Below are positions 40,269 through 50,059 of a stretch of DNA of 55,879 nt, piece after piece. The DNA is taken from assembly GCA_021324295.1 (NCBI GenBank), contig JAJPJJ010000123.1:1-55879 (forward strand), read 5' to 3'. Made by a program: the position numbers and the translations under genes. Source of the stretch: Bacillota bacterium (GTDB lineage Bacteria; Sysuimicrobiota; Sysuimicrobiia; Sysuimicrobiales; Segetimicrobiaceae). Below the pieces are notes generated by a model. The model made no database searches and was not told where the DNA came from. It saw nothing but the letters and a program-made list of their open reading frames with translations. Numbering within the stretch: position 1 is the first letter of the stretch; each line of letters starts with the position of its first letter.

Positions 40269-42748
40269 GCAGCGAGCGGGCGCCGGCGAGCCCGGCGCAG
40301 ATGGTCCACCTCACGATCGACGGCCGCCCGGTGGCCGTGCCCAAGGGGACGACCGTGTGGCAGGCGGCCCGGCAGAATGGCATCGAGGTGCCGGTGTTCT
40401 GCTACCACGATCGCATGCCTCCCCTCGGTGCCTGCCGGATGTGCCTGGTCGAAGTCGAGAAGATGCCCAAGCTGGCGACCTCGTGCACGCTCGAGGCCGG
40501 CGAGGACATGGTCGTGCGGACCCAGACCGACCGGGTGAGGCAGGCCCAGCAGGCGATCCTGGAGCTGCTGCTGGTCAACCACCCGCTCGATTGCCCGATC
40601 TGCGACAAGGGCGGCGAGTGCCCGCTGCAGGACAACACGCTGAGGTTCGGGCCGGGGCAGAGCCGGTTCGTCGAGACGAAGCGGCAGTTCCGCAAGCACG
40701 TCCGCATGGGACCGGTGCTCGTGCTGGACCGCGAGCGGTGCATCCTGTGCTGGCGGTGCGTCCGGTTCGGGGAGATCGTGGCGGGGGACGATGCGCTGAA
40801 GGGGTTCGAGCGCGGCTACCACAGCCAGATCGCGACCCCGGCCATGGAGCCGGTCCGGAGCAAATTCATCGGCAACACGATGGAGATCTGCCCGGTGGGC
40901 GCGCTGACGAGCGCCACGTACCGGTTCCGGTCCAGGCCGTGGGACAACCGGACGGTGCAGAGCGTCTGTCCTCACTGCGGGTGTGGCTGCGCGACGACGC
41001 TGAACGTGCGGGGAGCGGATCTCACCCGCACGCGTCCGCGGGAGCACCCGGAGGTCAACGACATCTGGCTGTGCGACAAGGGATTCTTCGGCTACGAGTT
41101 CGTCGGGAGCCCGGAGCGGCTGCGCGCCCCGCTCGTTCGCCGGGACGGCGCGCTCCGCGAGGCGACCTGGGACGAGGCGCTCGGCCGCGTCGCCGACGCG
41201 CTGCGCTCGACGTCCCCCGAGGCGGTCGGCGTGATCGGCGGGGCGCGGTCCACGAACGAGGACGACTACCTGCTCCTGCGTCTCTTCCGCGGGGTCGTCG
41301 GGACGAACAACATCGACTTCCGCGTCGAGACCGCCTACCCCCAGCCGACGTCCCGGGCGGCGTGGGGCCTCCCCGTGGCGATCGCGGACGTGGAGCGCGC
41401 CGATGCGATCGTGCTGGTCGGCTGCGATCTCACCGAGGAGTACCCGATCCTGTGGCTGCGCGTGAAGAAGGCGATCGACCGCGGAGCGCCGCTCGTGATC
41501 GCGGGCGCCTGGGAGCCCGAGGTCGCGAGGTGGGCGCAGCACCGCCTCATCCACCGGCGCGGCGGGGAGGCGGCGCTGCTGCGCGCGCTGGCCGGGGGCG
41601 TGCGAGCGGAGGACGGCGCGGCTGCCTCCGGCGCCCCGGCGGAGGCGATCCGCGCGGCCGCGGACACGCTGCGGGCGGCCCCGCGTGCGCTCGTCCTCGC
41701 CGGGGAAGCGGCGCTGGAGCAGCCGGGAGCCGAGCGGGTGCTCGCCGCGCTCGACGAGCTGTGCGCGGCGTGCCACGGGGCGCCGCTCGGGATCCTGCGC
41801 GGCCGCGGGAACAGCGGGGGAGCCCAGGTCCTGGGGCTGCTCCCCGACATGCTGCCGGGCTACCGGCCGCTCGGCGACCCGTCCGCGCGGGAGGCGGTGG
41901 CGGCGGTCTGGGGCCGGCCCGTCCCCTCCGCCCCCGGCCGGACGGTGCGCGGGATGCTCGAGGCCGCGCGTGCCGCCGACCTCGAGGTGCTGTACGTGGT
42001 GGGCGCGGATCCGGCGTCGGACTACCCGGACGCGCGGGCGTGGGAGGAGGCGCGGCGCGGCCTCCGGTGCCTCGTCGTGCACGAGCTGTTCCTGACGCGG
42101 ACGGCGGAGGCGGCGGACGTCGTGCTGCCGGTGCTCGCCTACGCGGAGAAGACGGGGACGGTCGCCAACATCGAAGGGCGTGTGCAGCGCCAGGACCAGG
42201 CGCTCCTGGGGCCGGGGGTGGCCCGCTCGGACGCGGAGATCTTCGTGGACCTCGCCTCGCGCCTCGGATCGCCGCTCGCGGTCGCCTCGTGGGAGCAGGT
42301 CTTCGCCGAGATCGGCCGGATGATCCCCGGCTGGGCGGAGGGGGCGCGGCTGGCGCCGCCCCGGCCCGGCGCCGGGGCGGGGCGGGATGGCGCCGGGATC
42401 CCGGACGGCCCGCTCCCGCGGCCGGAGGGAGCGCTCGCGCTCGTGGCGGGCCGGCGGCTCTTCGACCGCGGCACGATGGCGGCGAGATGCCCCGGCGTGC
42501 GCGGCCAGGCCGGCGAGCCGTTCGTCGCCGTGCACCCCGAGGACGCGGCGCGCCTGGGCCTCCGGGACGGGATGCCCTGCGAGGTGCGGTCGCCGCGCGG
42601 GGCGCTGCGCCTCGCGGTGCGGGTCTGGGCCGGGGTGCACCGCGGCCACGCATACGCGCCGCGCGGCTACGACAGCGCCCCGGTCTCCGTGCTGCTGGAC
42701 GAGCGGGGGCCGGTGGCGGTGACCGTCCGGCCGCTCGGAGCTCCGTGA
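40265..42748 (+). CDS. nuoG: NADH-quinone oxidoreductase subunit G
   Basis: This is the largest peripheral subunit (827 residues). Cysteines 46, 57, 60 and 74 bind 2Fe-2S N1b; His106 with Cys110, 113 and 119 binds N5; Cys159, 162, 165 and 209 bind N4. Cys235, 238, 242 and 270 form a C-x2-C-x3-C-x27-C motif, which fits the extra cluster N7 found only in some bacteria. The remainder is a molybdopterin-oxidoreductase-like domain ([32 protein letters not shown]) that is usually catalytically inert. The C-terminal part contains a molydopterin-binding beta barrel ([13 protein letters not shown]). It overlaps nuoH by one base. Confidence 0.95.
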   Translation: MSSERAPASPAQMVHLTIDGRPVAVPKGTTVWQAARQNGIEVPVFCYHDRMPPLGACRMCLVEVEKMPKLATSCTLEAGEDMVVRTQTDRVRQAQQAILELLLVNHPLDCPICDKGGECPLQDNTLRFGPGQSRFVETKRQFRKHVRMGPVLVLDRERCILCWRCVRFGEIVAGDDALKGFERGYHSQIATPAMEPVRSKFIGNTMEICPVGALTSATYRFRSRPWDNRTVQSVCPHCGCGCATTLNVRGADLTRTRPREHPEVNDIWLCDKGFFGYEFVGSPERLRAPLVRRDGALREATWDEALGRVADALRSTSPEAVGVIGGARSTNEDDYLLLRLFRGVVGTNNIDFRVETAYPQPTSRAAWGLPVAIADVERADAIVLVGCDLTEEYPILWLRVKKAIDRGAPLVIAGAWEPEVARWAQHRLIHRRGGEAALLRALAGGVRAEDGAAASGAPAEAIRAAADTLRAAPRALVLAGEAALEQPGAERVLAALDELCAACHGAPLGILRGRGNSGGAQVLGLLPDMLPGYRPLGDPSAREAVAAVWGRPVPSAPGRTVRGMLEAARAADLEVLYVVGADPASDYPDARAWEEARRGLRCLVVHELFLTRTAEAADVVLPVLAYAEKTGTVANIEGRVQRQDQALLGPGVARSDAEIFVDLASRLGSPLAVASWEQVFAEIGRMIPGWAEGARLAPPRPGAGAGRDGAGIPDGPLPRPEGALALVAGRRLFDRGTMAARCPGVRGQAGEPFVAVHPEDAARLGLRDGMPCEVRSPRGALRLAVRVWAGVHRGHAYAPRGYDSAPVSVLLDERGPVAVTVRPLGAP

Positions 42749-43731
42749 TGGCCGCAACGCTCCTCATCGACGCGATCAAGAGCGCGGTGATCCTCGGCGG
42801 CGTGCTGACGGCGTTCGCCTACGTGACGCTGCTCGAACGCCGTCTCCTGGCGCGGTTCCAGCTCCGCGTCGGCCCGAACCGGGTGGGCCCGCTCGGCCTC
42901 CTGCAGCCGCTCGCCGACGGGATCAAGCTGATCTTCAAGGAGCACTTCGTGCCCGCCGGCGCCGACCGGCTCGTCTACCTCGTCGCCCCGCTGATCACCG
43001 TCGTCGCCGCCCTGTTCGTGTACGCGGTCATCCCGATCGGGCCGCCCGTGCGCCTCTTCGGCCGGGAGGTGACGCTGTACGTGGCGGACGTCAACATCGG
43101 GGTCCTGCTCGTGCTGGCCGCGAGCAGCATCGGCGTGTACGGGATCATCCTCGGCGGTTGGGCGTCCGACAACAAGTACGCGCTCCTCGGCGGGCTGCGC
43201 AGCAGCGCCCAGGTGATCTCGTACGAACTGGCGCTCGGGCTCGCGGTGCTCGGCGTCGTGCTCGCGGCGGGCTCCCTCAGCCTGGTGGACATCGTGCGGG
43301 CGCAGTCGCACCTGTGGTTCATCGTCACCCAGCCCGCCGCGTTCGTGCTGTTCCTGATCGCGGCGTTCGCCGAGACGAATCGCGCCCCGTTCGACCTCCC
43401 GGAAGCCGAGCAGGAGCTGATCGCCGGCTACCAGACGGAGTACGGCGGGTTCACGTTCGCCATGTTCTACCTGGGCGAGTACGTCGGGGTGATCACGATG
43501 GGCGCCCTCATCACGACGCTGTTCCTGGGCGGGTGGCAGGGCCCGCTGCTGCCGCCGGTCCTCTGGTTCCTGATCAAGGTGTTCGCCGTGGTGTGCGTGT
43601 TCATCTGGGTGCGCGCGACGCTGCCCCGGCTGCGGTACGATCAGCTGATGGCCCTGGGCTGGCGGGTCCTGGTGCCGGCCGGCCTGCTGAACCTGGCGGT
43701 CACCGCGCTCGTGATCGTCGCGAGGGGTTGA
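42748..43731 (+). CDS. nuoH: NADH-quinone oxidoreductase subunit H
   Basis: This membrane subunit connects the peripheral arm to the proton pumps (327 residues, eight helices). [36 protein letters not shown] is the cytoplasmic signature near the quinone channel. [27 protein letters not shown] is the other conserved loop, with the key acidic residues kept. ATG 42748 shares a base with the nuoG stop. nuoI begins 6 bases after it. Confidence 0.96.
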   Translation: MAATLLIDAIKSAVILGGVLTAFAYVTLLERRLLARFQLRVGPNRVGPLGLLQPLADGIKLIFKEHFVPAGADRLVYLVAPLITVVAALFVYAVIPIGPPVRLFGREVTLYVADVNIGVLLVLAASSIGVYGIILGGWASDNKYALLGGLRSSAQVISYELALGLAVLGVVLAAGSLSLVDIVRAQSHLWFIVTQPAAFVLFLIAAFAETNRAPFDLPEAEQELIAGYQTEYGGFTFAMFYLGEYVGVITMGALITTLFLGGWQGPLLPPVLWFLIKVFAVVCVFIWVRATLPRLRYDQLMALGWRVLVPAGLLNLAVTALVIVARG

Positions 43732-43737
43732 GAGGGA

Positions 43738-44211
43738 ATGGTGCGCCAGCTCCGACAGGTCTGGGCGACGGTGAAGGGGCTCGGCGTGGTCGGGCGGTAT
43801 CTGTTCCGGCGGCCGGTCACGGTGCGCTACCCCGACGCGAAGCCGCCGGTGCAGCGCCGGTACAAGGGGCGACACTACCTGACCCTCTTCGCGGACGGCA
43901 TGGAGCGGTGCGTCGGGTGCGAGCTGTGCGTGATCGTGTGCCCGAGCCAGTCGATCTTTGTCCGCGCGGCCGAGAACGATCCCCTCGCGCCGCACTCGAA
44001 AGGGGAGCGGTACGCCGCGGACTTTCAGATCAACATGCTCCGGTGCATCTTCTGCGGTTTCTGCGAGGAGGCGTGCCCGACCGGTGCGATCGTCCTGGGC
44101 CACGACTACGAGCTGAGCGGGTACACGCGCGAGTCCCTCATCTACACCAAGGACATGCTGACGGAGAAGTATCCCGGGGAGTCGGGCCGCGATCCGCATC
44201 GGGAGCTCTAA
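43738..44211 (+). CDS. nuoI: NADH-quinone oxidoreductase subunit I
   Basis: This is the 8Fe ferredoxin-like subunit with clusters N6a and N6b (157 residues). The two motifs are [14 protein letters not shown] and [44 protein letters not shown] is the usual lead-in. It links NuoG to NuoB electrically. A 39-base gap with a good ribosome site follows. Confidence 0.96.
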   Translation: MVRQLRQVWATVKGLGVVGRYLFRRPVTVRYPDAKPPVQRRYKGRHYLTLFADGMERCVGCELCVIVCPSQSIFVRAAENDPLAPHSKGERYAADFQINMLRCIFCGFCEEACPTGAIVLGHDYELSGYTRESLIYTKDMLTEKYPGESGRDPHREL

Positions 44212-44250
44212 GGCGCCCGGGGCCGGCCCGGACGCCCGGAGGAGGTGCAG

Positions 44251-44808
44251 GTGGAGGCCGTCCTCTTTGGCATCACCGCGGTGCTGGCGCTGGCGGGCGG
44301 CGTGGGCGTCGTCGCCGCCCGCCAGCCGGTGCACAGCGCCCTCGCGCTGCTCCTGGTGCTCCTCAGCCTGGCGGTCGACTACCTGCTGCTGGCCGCCCAG
44401 TTCATCGCCGCCCTGCAGGTCATCGTCTACGCGGGCGCGATCGTCGTCCTGTTTGTCTTCATCATCATGCTGCTGCACACGCGGAGCGGGGAAGGGCCCC
44501 GCGCCGGCGCGGGGCTGCCCCGCGCCGGCGCGGGGGTGCTGTGCGGCCTCTTCGGGCTCGCCCTGCTCGCCCTCGCCGCCGGCGTGCGCGAGACAGCGCC
44601 GCCCCCCGCGCCCGGGTTTGGCACGATCCAGGACGTGGGGCGCGCGCTGTTTGGGCGGTACCTCCTGCCGTTCGAGGCGGCGTCGGCCCTCCTGCTGATC
44701 GGGATGGTCGGGGCCGTGGCGCTGGGAAAGCGCCTGCGGCCGGCCGGGGACCCCTCCCCCGGCCGCCCGCAGGCCCCGCCCGCGGGCGGGCCGGCGAGGG
44801 CGCGGTGA
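44251..44808 (+). CDS. nuoJ: NADH-quinone oxidoreductase subunit J
   Basis: This membrane subunit has five helices (185 residues). [55 protein letters not shown] is characteristic and includes the pi-bulge helix that changes shape during turnover. GTG 44251 is chosen because GGAGGAGG lies at the right distance; GTG 44245 is too close. The C-terminal tail ([17 protein letters not shown]) is long, Pro-rich and probably disordered. The stop overlaps the nuoK GTG start. Confidence 0.93.
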   Translation: MEAVLFGITAVLALAGGVGVVAARQPVHSALALLLVLLSLAVDYLLLAAQFIAALQVIVYAGAIVVLFVFIIMLLHTRSGEGPRAGAGLPRAGAGVLCGLFGLALLALAAGVRETAPPPAPGFGTIQDVGRALFGRYLLPFEAASALLLIGMVGAVALGKRLRPAGDPSPGRPQAPPAGGPARAR

Positions 44809-45110
44809 GCGTTCCCGCGCCATACTACCTCGGGCTCAGCGCCGTCCTGTTCACACTCGGGATGGCCGGCGTCCTCGTGCGCCGCTCGGCGCTCATCGTC
44901 TTCATGTCGGTCGAGCTGATGCTCAACGCGGTGAACCTCACGCTGGTCACGTTCGCCCGCCTGCGGGGCGCGGTGGACGGGCAGGTGCTCGTCTTCTTCG
45001 TCCTCGTCGTCGCGGCGGTCGAGGTGGTGATCGGCCTCGCCATCATCGTGGACATCTTTCGCTCGCGCGACACCGTGGACGTCGACGACGTGGACCTGTT
45101 GCGGGGGTAG
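44805..45110 (+). CDS. nuoK: NADH-quinone oxidoreductase subunit K
   Basis: This is a three-helix antiporter-like subunit of 101 residues. It carries the two membrane glutamates of the family, in [20 protein letters not shown] and [18 protein letters not shown] 44805 overlaps the nuoJ stop (GTGA). The C-terminus [13 protein letters not shown] is standard. It is coupled to nuoL, which starts 3 bases later. Confidence 0.95.
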   Translation: MSVPAPYYLGLSAVLFTLGMAGVLVRRSALIVFMSVELMLNAVNLTLVTFARLRGAVDGQVLVFFVLVVAAVEVVIGLAIIVDIFRSRDTVDVDDVDLLRG

Positions 45111-45113
45111 CGG

Positions 45114-47057
45114 GTGCGGGCGGCGATCCTGATCCCGCTGTTCCCGCTCGCCGGGTGGGTCGTCAACGGCCTCCTCGGCGACCGGTGGGGGCGTCGCGCC
45201 GTCGCGTGGGTGGCCTGCGGGACCGTCGTCGCCGCGTTCGCGGTCTCGCTTGCGGTCCTCGCCCGGCTGCTCGCGCTGCCGCCCGGTGCGCGATCGGCCG
45301 CGGTCGTGCTCTACGAGTGGATCGGCACGGGATCCGTCCGTGCCCCCCTCGGGCTGCTGGTCGATCCCCTCTCGGTGGCGCTGGCGCTCGTGGTGAGCGG
45401 CGTGGGGGCGCTGATCCACATCTACTCTGTGGGGTACATGGCCGGGGACGAGCACATCGCCCGCTACTTCGCCTACCTGAACCTGTTCATGGCCTCGATG
45501 CTGTGGCTGGTCCTCGCGGGCAACCTCGTCGCGATGTTCATCGGGTGGGAGGGCGTCGGCCTCTGCAGCTACCTGCTGATCGCGTTCTGGTTCACCCGGC
45601 CGCCGGCCGCCGCGGCGGGCGTCAAGGCGTTCCTCGTGACCCGGCTCGGCGACGTCGGGTTCCTGCTCGGCATCTTCCTCGCGTTCGCGGTGTTCGGGAC
45701 GACCGATTTCACGGCGATGGCGCGCGCCGCCGGGTCACGCCTGCCCCTCGGCGGGCCCGCGGCCACCGCGCTCGCGCTGCTGCTGTTCCTCGGGGCGACC
45801 GGGAAGTCCGCCCAGCTCCCGCTGTACGTCTGGCTGCCCGACGCGATGGAGGGTCCGACCCCGGTCAGCGCCCTCATCCACGCGGCGACGATGGTCACGG
45901 CGGGCGTGTACATGATCGTCCGCATGCACGCCGTCTACCTGCGCGCGCCGCTCGCGCTGGACGTCGTCGCGATCGTGGGCGCCGCCACCGCGATCTTTGC
46001 CGCCGCCGCGGCGCTCGCCGAGCCGGACCTCAAGCGGGTCCTGGCGTACTCGACGATCAGCCAGCTCGGGTACATGTTCCTGGGGGTCGGTGTCGGCGCG
46101 TGGAGCGATGGGATCTTTCACCTGACGTCCCACGCGTTCTTCAAAGCGCTGTTGTTCCTCGCCGCCGGCGCCGTCATGCACGCGCTGGGCGGCGAGACCG
46201 ATATGCGGCGCATGGGCGGCCTCGCCGGCCGCCTGCCCGCCACGGCGGGGGCGTTCGCGGTGGGGGCGCTGGCGCTCGCGGGGATCTGGCCGTTCGCGGG
46301 CTTCTTCAGCAAGGAGGCGATCCTCTCCGATGCCTTCCGCGCCGGCCGCGTCTGGCTCTGGGCGGTCGCGCTGGCCGCGGCGGGGCTGACCGCGCTCTAC
46401 ATCGCGCGGGCGTTCGCGCTCGTCTTCGTGCTGCCGCCGGGCGAGGGCTCCGCCGGACCCGCCGGCTGCCGCGAGGGGGACGCCCCGCGCGCCGCCGGGC
46501 ATCGCGGGCTCGCGCCCGGCGCGGAGGTCGCCGACCCGCCTCCGGTGATGCGCTGGCCGATGGGGGCGCTCGCGCTGCTCACGCTGCTCGGCGGCGCGCT
46601 CGGATGGTCCGCGGCGCGGCCCGGCGTGCTCGCCCGCTGGCTCGGGCCCCTCCTCGCCCCAGGAGCGCTGCGTTCCTCCGAGGGGACGCACGGGAGCGAG
46701 GCCGCGCTCGCGGCGGCCGGCCTGGCGGTTGCGGTCGCGGGGATCGTGCTCGTCTGGCTCGTCTACGTCCGGCGTGCGCTGCGGGTCCGGTCGCAGGCGG
46801 TGCAGACCGTGCTCGCGCACCGGTTCTACGTCGAGGATTTCTACGCCGCCGCGGTCGTCGCGCCGGTCCGCGCGGTCGCGCGGTGGGCCGGCGGGTTCGA
46901 TCGGGCCGTGATCGACGGCGCGGTCGTGGGCCTCGCCCGGGCGATCGGCGGAGGCGGGGCGGTCCTCCGGCGCCTCCAGAGCGGCTACCTCCGCCACTAC
47001 GCGGCGCTCGCGCTCGTCGGCGTGCTCGCGCTGCTGGCGTACTGGATGTGGCGCTGA
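45114..47057 (+). CDS. nuoL: NADH-quinone oxidoreductase subunit L
   Basis: This is the distal proton-pumping antiporter-like subunit with the long lateral helix (647 residues). Typical blocks are MFIGWEGVGLCSYLLIAFWFTRP, GKSAQLPLYVWLPDAMEGPTPVSALIHAATMVTAGVYMIVRM and LAYSTISQLGYMFLGVG, followed by HAFFKALLFLAAGAVMHAL and FSKEAIL. The key Lys, Glu and His of the pump channel are kept. The start is GTG 45114. It overlaps nuoM by one base. Confidence 0.96.
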   Translation: MRAAILIPLFPLAGWVVNGLLGDRWGRRAVAWVACGTVVAAFAVSLAVLARLLALPPGARSAAVVLYEWIGTGSVRAPLGLLVDPLSVALALVVSGVGALIHIYSVGYMAGDEHIARYFAYLNLFMASMLWLVLAGNLVAMFIGWEGVGLCSYLLIAFWFTRPPAAAAGVKAFLVTRLGDVGFLLGIFLAFAVFGTTDFTAMARAAGSRLPLGGPAATALALLLFLGATGKSAQLPLYVWLPDAMEGPTPVSALIHAATMVTAGVYMIVRMHAVYLRAPLALDVVAIVGAATAIFAAAAALAEPDLKRVLAYSTISQLGYMFLGVGVGAWSDGIFHLTSHAFFKALLFLAAGAVMHALGGETDMRRMGGLAGRLPATAGAFAVGALALAGIWPFAGFFSKEAILSDAFRAGRVWLWAVALAAAGLTALYIARAFALVFVLPPGEGSAGPAGCREGDAPRAAGHRGLAPGAEVADPPPVMRWPMGALALLTLLGGALGWSAARPGVLARWLGPLLAPGALRSSEGTHGSEAALAAAGLAVAVAGIVLVWLVYVRRALRVRSQAVQTVLAHRFYVEDFYAAAVVAPVRAVARWAGGFDRAVIDGAVVGLARAIGGGGAVLRRLQSGYLRHYAALALVGVLALLAYWMWR

Positions 47058-48607
47058 TGCCGGGCATCCTCACCGCGCTCGTCGCCGTGCCGCTGATCGG
47101 GGCGGCGGGGGTGGCCCTCCTCCCGGCAGGCCGGGTGCGGGCCGTGCGGGCGGTGGGGCTCGTGACCACGCTGGCGGCGCTCGCGCTGGCGGCGTGGGTG
47201 TGGGCGCGCTTCGCCCCGGGCACGAGCGGCCTCGAGTTCGAGGAGCGGGCCGCCTGGGTGCCGGCGGTCGGGATCGCCTACCACTTGGGCCTCGACGGGC
47301 TGTCGGTCAGCCTCGTGGCGCTCACCGCGTTCCTCTTCCCGCTCGCGCTGGCGGCGGCGGCCGGCCAGGTCCGCGATCGCGTGAAGGCGTTCGTGGTGAC
47401 GGCCCTGCTCCTGGAAGCGGGGCTCCTCGGGACGTTCATGGCGCAGGACCTGGTCCTCTTCTACGTCTTCTGGGAGGCGATGCTCGTCCCCATGTACTTC
47501 CTGATCGCCCTGTGGGGCGGCGCGGGGCGGGCCGGGGCGGCGATCAAGTTCTTCCTGTACACGATGGCCGGCAGCATCCTGATGCTCGTGGCGATCGTCG
47601 CGGTCTACCTGGGAAGCGCGGCGGGCGGGGGCGCGCCGACGTTCGACCTCCCGTCGCTCCTCCGCGAACCCCTGGGCGTGGCCCCGGGCGTCCAGGCCGT
47701 GCTGTTCGCCGCGTTCGCCGTGGCGTTCGCGATCAAGATGCCCGTCTGGCCGCTGCACACCTGGCTCCCCGACGCGTACGCGGAGGCGCCCCCGGTCGTC
47801 ACCGTGCTGCTCGCGTCGCTCATGGCCAAGGCCGGCGCCTACGGGCTGCTGCGCTTCTGCCTGCCGCTGTTCCCGGAGGCCTCGCGCGCGTTCGGCCCGC
47901 TGCTCTCGGCCCTCGCCGTCGTCGGCATCCTCTACGGCGGCGCGGTCGCGTGGGCGCAGGGCGACATGCGGCGTCTTTTGGCCTACGGCAGCATGAGCCA
48001 CATGGGGTTCATCCTGCTCGGGATCTTCGCGTTCGACGTGCCGGCCGTCCAGGGCAGCCTGATCCAGATGGTCAACCATGGGGTGAGCACCGGGGCGCTG
48101 TTCCTGCTCGCCGGCTACCTGCTCGAGCGGACCGGCCGCGCGCGCACCGACGCGTACGGCGGGGTGGCGGCGACGGCCCCGGCGCTCGCGGCGGCTGCGC
48201 TGATCGTCGTGCTGTCGTCTCTCGCGCTCCCGGGCACCAACGGCTTCATCGGCGAGTTCCTGATCCTGGTCGGGACGTTCCAGGCCCGCCCCGCCGCGGC
48301 GGTGCCCGCGACGCTCGGCACGGTCGCGGCCGCGGCGTACCTGCTGGCGTTCGTGGGCCGCGTCTTCCACGGCCCCCTGCGCGACGATCTCCGGGCGCTG
48401 CCCGACCTGCGGGCGCGCGAGTATGCGGTGCTCGTGCCGTTGATCCTGGTGATCTTCTGGGTCGGGCTGTACCCGCAGCCCTTGCTCGTGCGCAGCGAGG
48501 CCACGGTGACGGCGGTGCTGCGGCGCGTGGCGGCGGCCCACGGGCCGGCGCCACGCGCCGCGCCGGCCGTGGGGTCCCGGGCGGGCGGAGGGGAGCGCAC
48601 CCCGTGA
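47057..48607 (+). CDS. nuoM: NADH-quinone oxidoreductase subunit M
   Basis: This is the second antiporter-like proton pump (516 residues). The blocks are YHLGLDGLSVSLVALTAFLFPLAL, FYVFWEAMLVPMYFLIALWGG and AFAIKMPVWPLHTWLPDAYAEAPPVVTVLLASLMAKAGAYGLLRF, then LAYGSMSHMGFILLGIF and MVNHGVSTGALFLLAGYL. The charged residues needed for proton transfer are present. The stop overlaps the nuoN GTG start in GTGA. The C-terminal 25 residues are Ala/Pro/Arg-rich. Confidence 0.96.
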   Translation: MPGILTALVAVPLIGAAGVALLPAGRVRAVRAVGLVTTLAALALAAWVWARFAPGTSGLEFEERAAWVPAVGIAYHLGLDGLSVSLVALTAFLFPLALAAAAGQVRDRVKAFVVTALLLEAGLLGTFMAQDLVLFYVFWEAMLVPMYFLIALWGGAGRAGAAIKFFLYTMAGSILMLVAIVAVYLGSAAGGGAPTFDLPSLLREPLGVAPGVQAVLFAAFAVAFAIKMPVWPLHTWLPDAYAEAPPVVTVLLASLMAKAGAYGLLRFCLPLFPEASRAFGPLLSALAVVGILYGGAVAWAQGDMRRLLAYGSMSHMGFILLGIFAFDVPAVQGSLIQMVNHGVSTGALFLLAGYLLERTGRARTDAYGGVAATAPALAAAALIVVLSSLALPGTNGFIGEFLILVGTFQARPAAAVPATLGTVAAAAYLLAFVGRVFHGPLRDDLRALPDLRAREYAVLVPLILVIFWVGLYPQPLLVRSEATVTAVLRRVAAAHGPAPRAAPAVGSRAGGGERTP

Positions 48608-50046
48608 CGTGGGCGGACCTCTCGCTGATCGCGCCGGAGCTCGCGCTCGCCGCCGCCGCGTGCGCCGCCCTGCTGCAGGACGCCTGGGCGACCGGGCCGG
48701 CGCTCGAGTCCCGATCGCGAGGGCCGGCCGCCGCCTGGATCGCGCTGGGCGGGGTGTGCGCGGCCCTCCTGTTGCTCGGCGTGCGGCCGGCCGGCGCGGC
48801 GCAGGTCGGATTTGCCGGGATGTACGTCCGCGATGGCATCACGCGCGTCGTGGACCTCGCGGCCCTGGCCGCGGCGGGCCTCGGGGTGATGCTCTCGCCG
48901 CCCTACCTGGAACGGTTCCGCCTGCCGGCCGGCGAGTACCACGCGCTCCTGCTCCTGAGCACGGCAGGGGCGATGCTGATGGGGGCGAGCCGGAACCTCG
49001 TCCTGCTGTTTCTGGGCCTCGAGATGCTGAGCTTCCCCCTCTACGTCCTCGCCGCGCTCGCGCGGCGCAGCCGGCGCTCCCAGGAGGCCGGGCTCAAGTA
49101 CCTCCTCCTCGGCGCGTTTGCGACCGCGTTCTTCGTCTACGGCGTGGCGCTCGTCTACGGCGCATCCGGCACGGCGGACCTCTCGCGGCTCGGCCGGGCG
49201 CCGGACGTGCCGCTGCTGCACGCGGGCGTGGCCTTCCTCGTCATCGGGCTGGGCTTCGAGGCCGCGCTCGTGCCGTTCCACGCGTGGGCGCCCGATGTCT
49301 ACGAGGGCGCGCCGATGCCCGCGACCGCGTTCATGTCCGTCATCGCCAAGGTCGGCGCGTTCGCGGGCCTGCTCCGCCTCTTCCCCCAGGCGCTGCCACA
49401 GCTCGCACCCGCGTGGGGGCAGATGCTCGCCGCGATCGCCGTGGCCACGATGATCCTGGGCAACCTGGCCGCGCTCGCGCAGTCCAACGTGAAGCGGCTG
49501 CTCGCGTACTCGGGCGTGGCCCACGCCGGCTACATCCTGATCGGGATCGCCTCGGGCGGCCCGGCGGGCAGCTCCGCCGTGCTCTACTACCTGCTGGTGT
49601 ACGTCGCGATGAACCTCGGCGCGTTCGGCGTGCTGCTGCTGCTGGAGCGCCGGGGGGAGGAAGCGGACCGGGTCGAGGACCTCGCCGGCCTCCTGGGCCG
49701 CGCGCCGTGGGCGGCGGTCGTGCTCGCCGCGTGCATGGTCTCGCTGGCGGGCCTGCCTCCGACCGCGGGGTTCATCGCGAAGCTCTACCTCTTCCGCGCC
49801 GCCCTCCAGGACCACCGGGTCGCGCTCGCGCTCGTCGGCGCCCTCACGAGCGTGGTGTCCGTATACTACTATCTGCGCGTGGCCTCCGTCGCCCTGAGCG
49901 CGGGCGCCGCCGACGCGGTGGCGGTCCGGCACAGCCGGTTTGCCGGGGTCGGGCTGGCGCTCGCGGCGGCCGGCGTGCTGTGGCTCGGGATCGTCCCCGG
50001 GGCCATCACGGCGCTCGTGCAGCAGGCCGTCCAGGCGCTCAGGTAG
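48604..50046 (+). CDS. nuoN: NADH-quinone oxidoreductase subunit N
   Basis: This is the third antiporter-like pump (480 residues). FLGLEMLSFPLYVLAALARRSRRSQEAGLKYLLLGAFATAFFVYG, GLGFEAALVPFHAWAPDVYEGAPMPATAFMSVIAKVGAFAGLLRLF and LLAYSGVAHAGYILIGIA are the family blocks. The catalytic Glu and Lys are retained. It completes the nuoA-N set, so the complex should be a full proton-pumping NADH dehydrogenase. fixC begins 13 bases later with its own ribosome site. Confidence 0.96.
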   Translation: MTWADLSLIAPELALAAAACAALLQDAWATGPALESRSRGPAAAWIALGGVCAALLLLGVRPAGAAQVGFAGMYVRDGITRVVDLAALAAAGLGVMLSPPYLERFRLPAGEYHALLLLSTAGAMLMGASRNLVLLFLGLEMLSFPLYVLAALARRSRRSQEAGLKYLLLGAFATAFFVYGVALVYGASGTADLSRLGRAPDVPLLHAGVAFLVIGLGFEAALVPFHAWAPDVYEGAPMPATAFMSVIAKVGAFAGLLRLFPQALPQLAPAWGQMLAAIAVATMILGNLAALAQSNVKRLLAYSGVAHAGYILIGIASGGPAGSSAVLYYLLVYVAMNLGAFGVLLLLERRGEEADRVEDLAGLLGRAPWAAVVLAACMVSLAGLPPTAGFIAKLYLFRAALQDHRVALALVGALTSVVSVYYYLRVASVALSAGAADAVAVRHSRFAGVGLALAAAGVLWLGIVPGAITALVQQAVQALR

Positions 50047-50059
50047 GAGGGCCCTCCGC

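Noticed and set aside
39995-42757. A 920-codon minus-strand frame opposite nuoG
   Set aside because: It is antisense to nuoG, which has every Fe-S ligand, and its own product has no domain signal.
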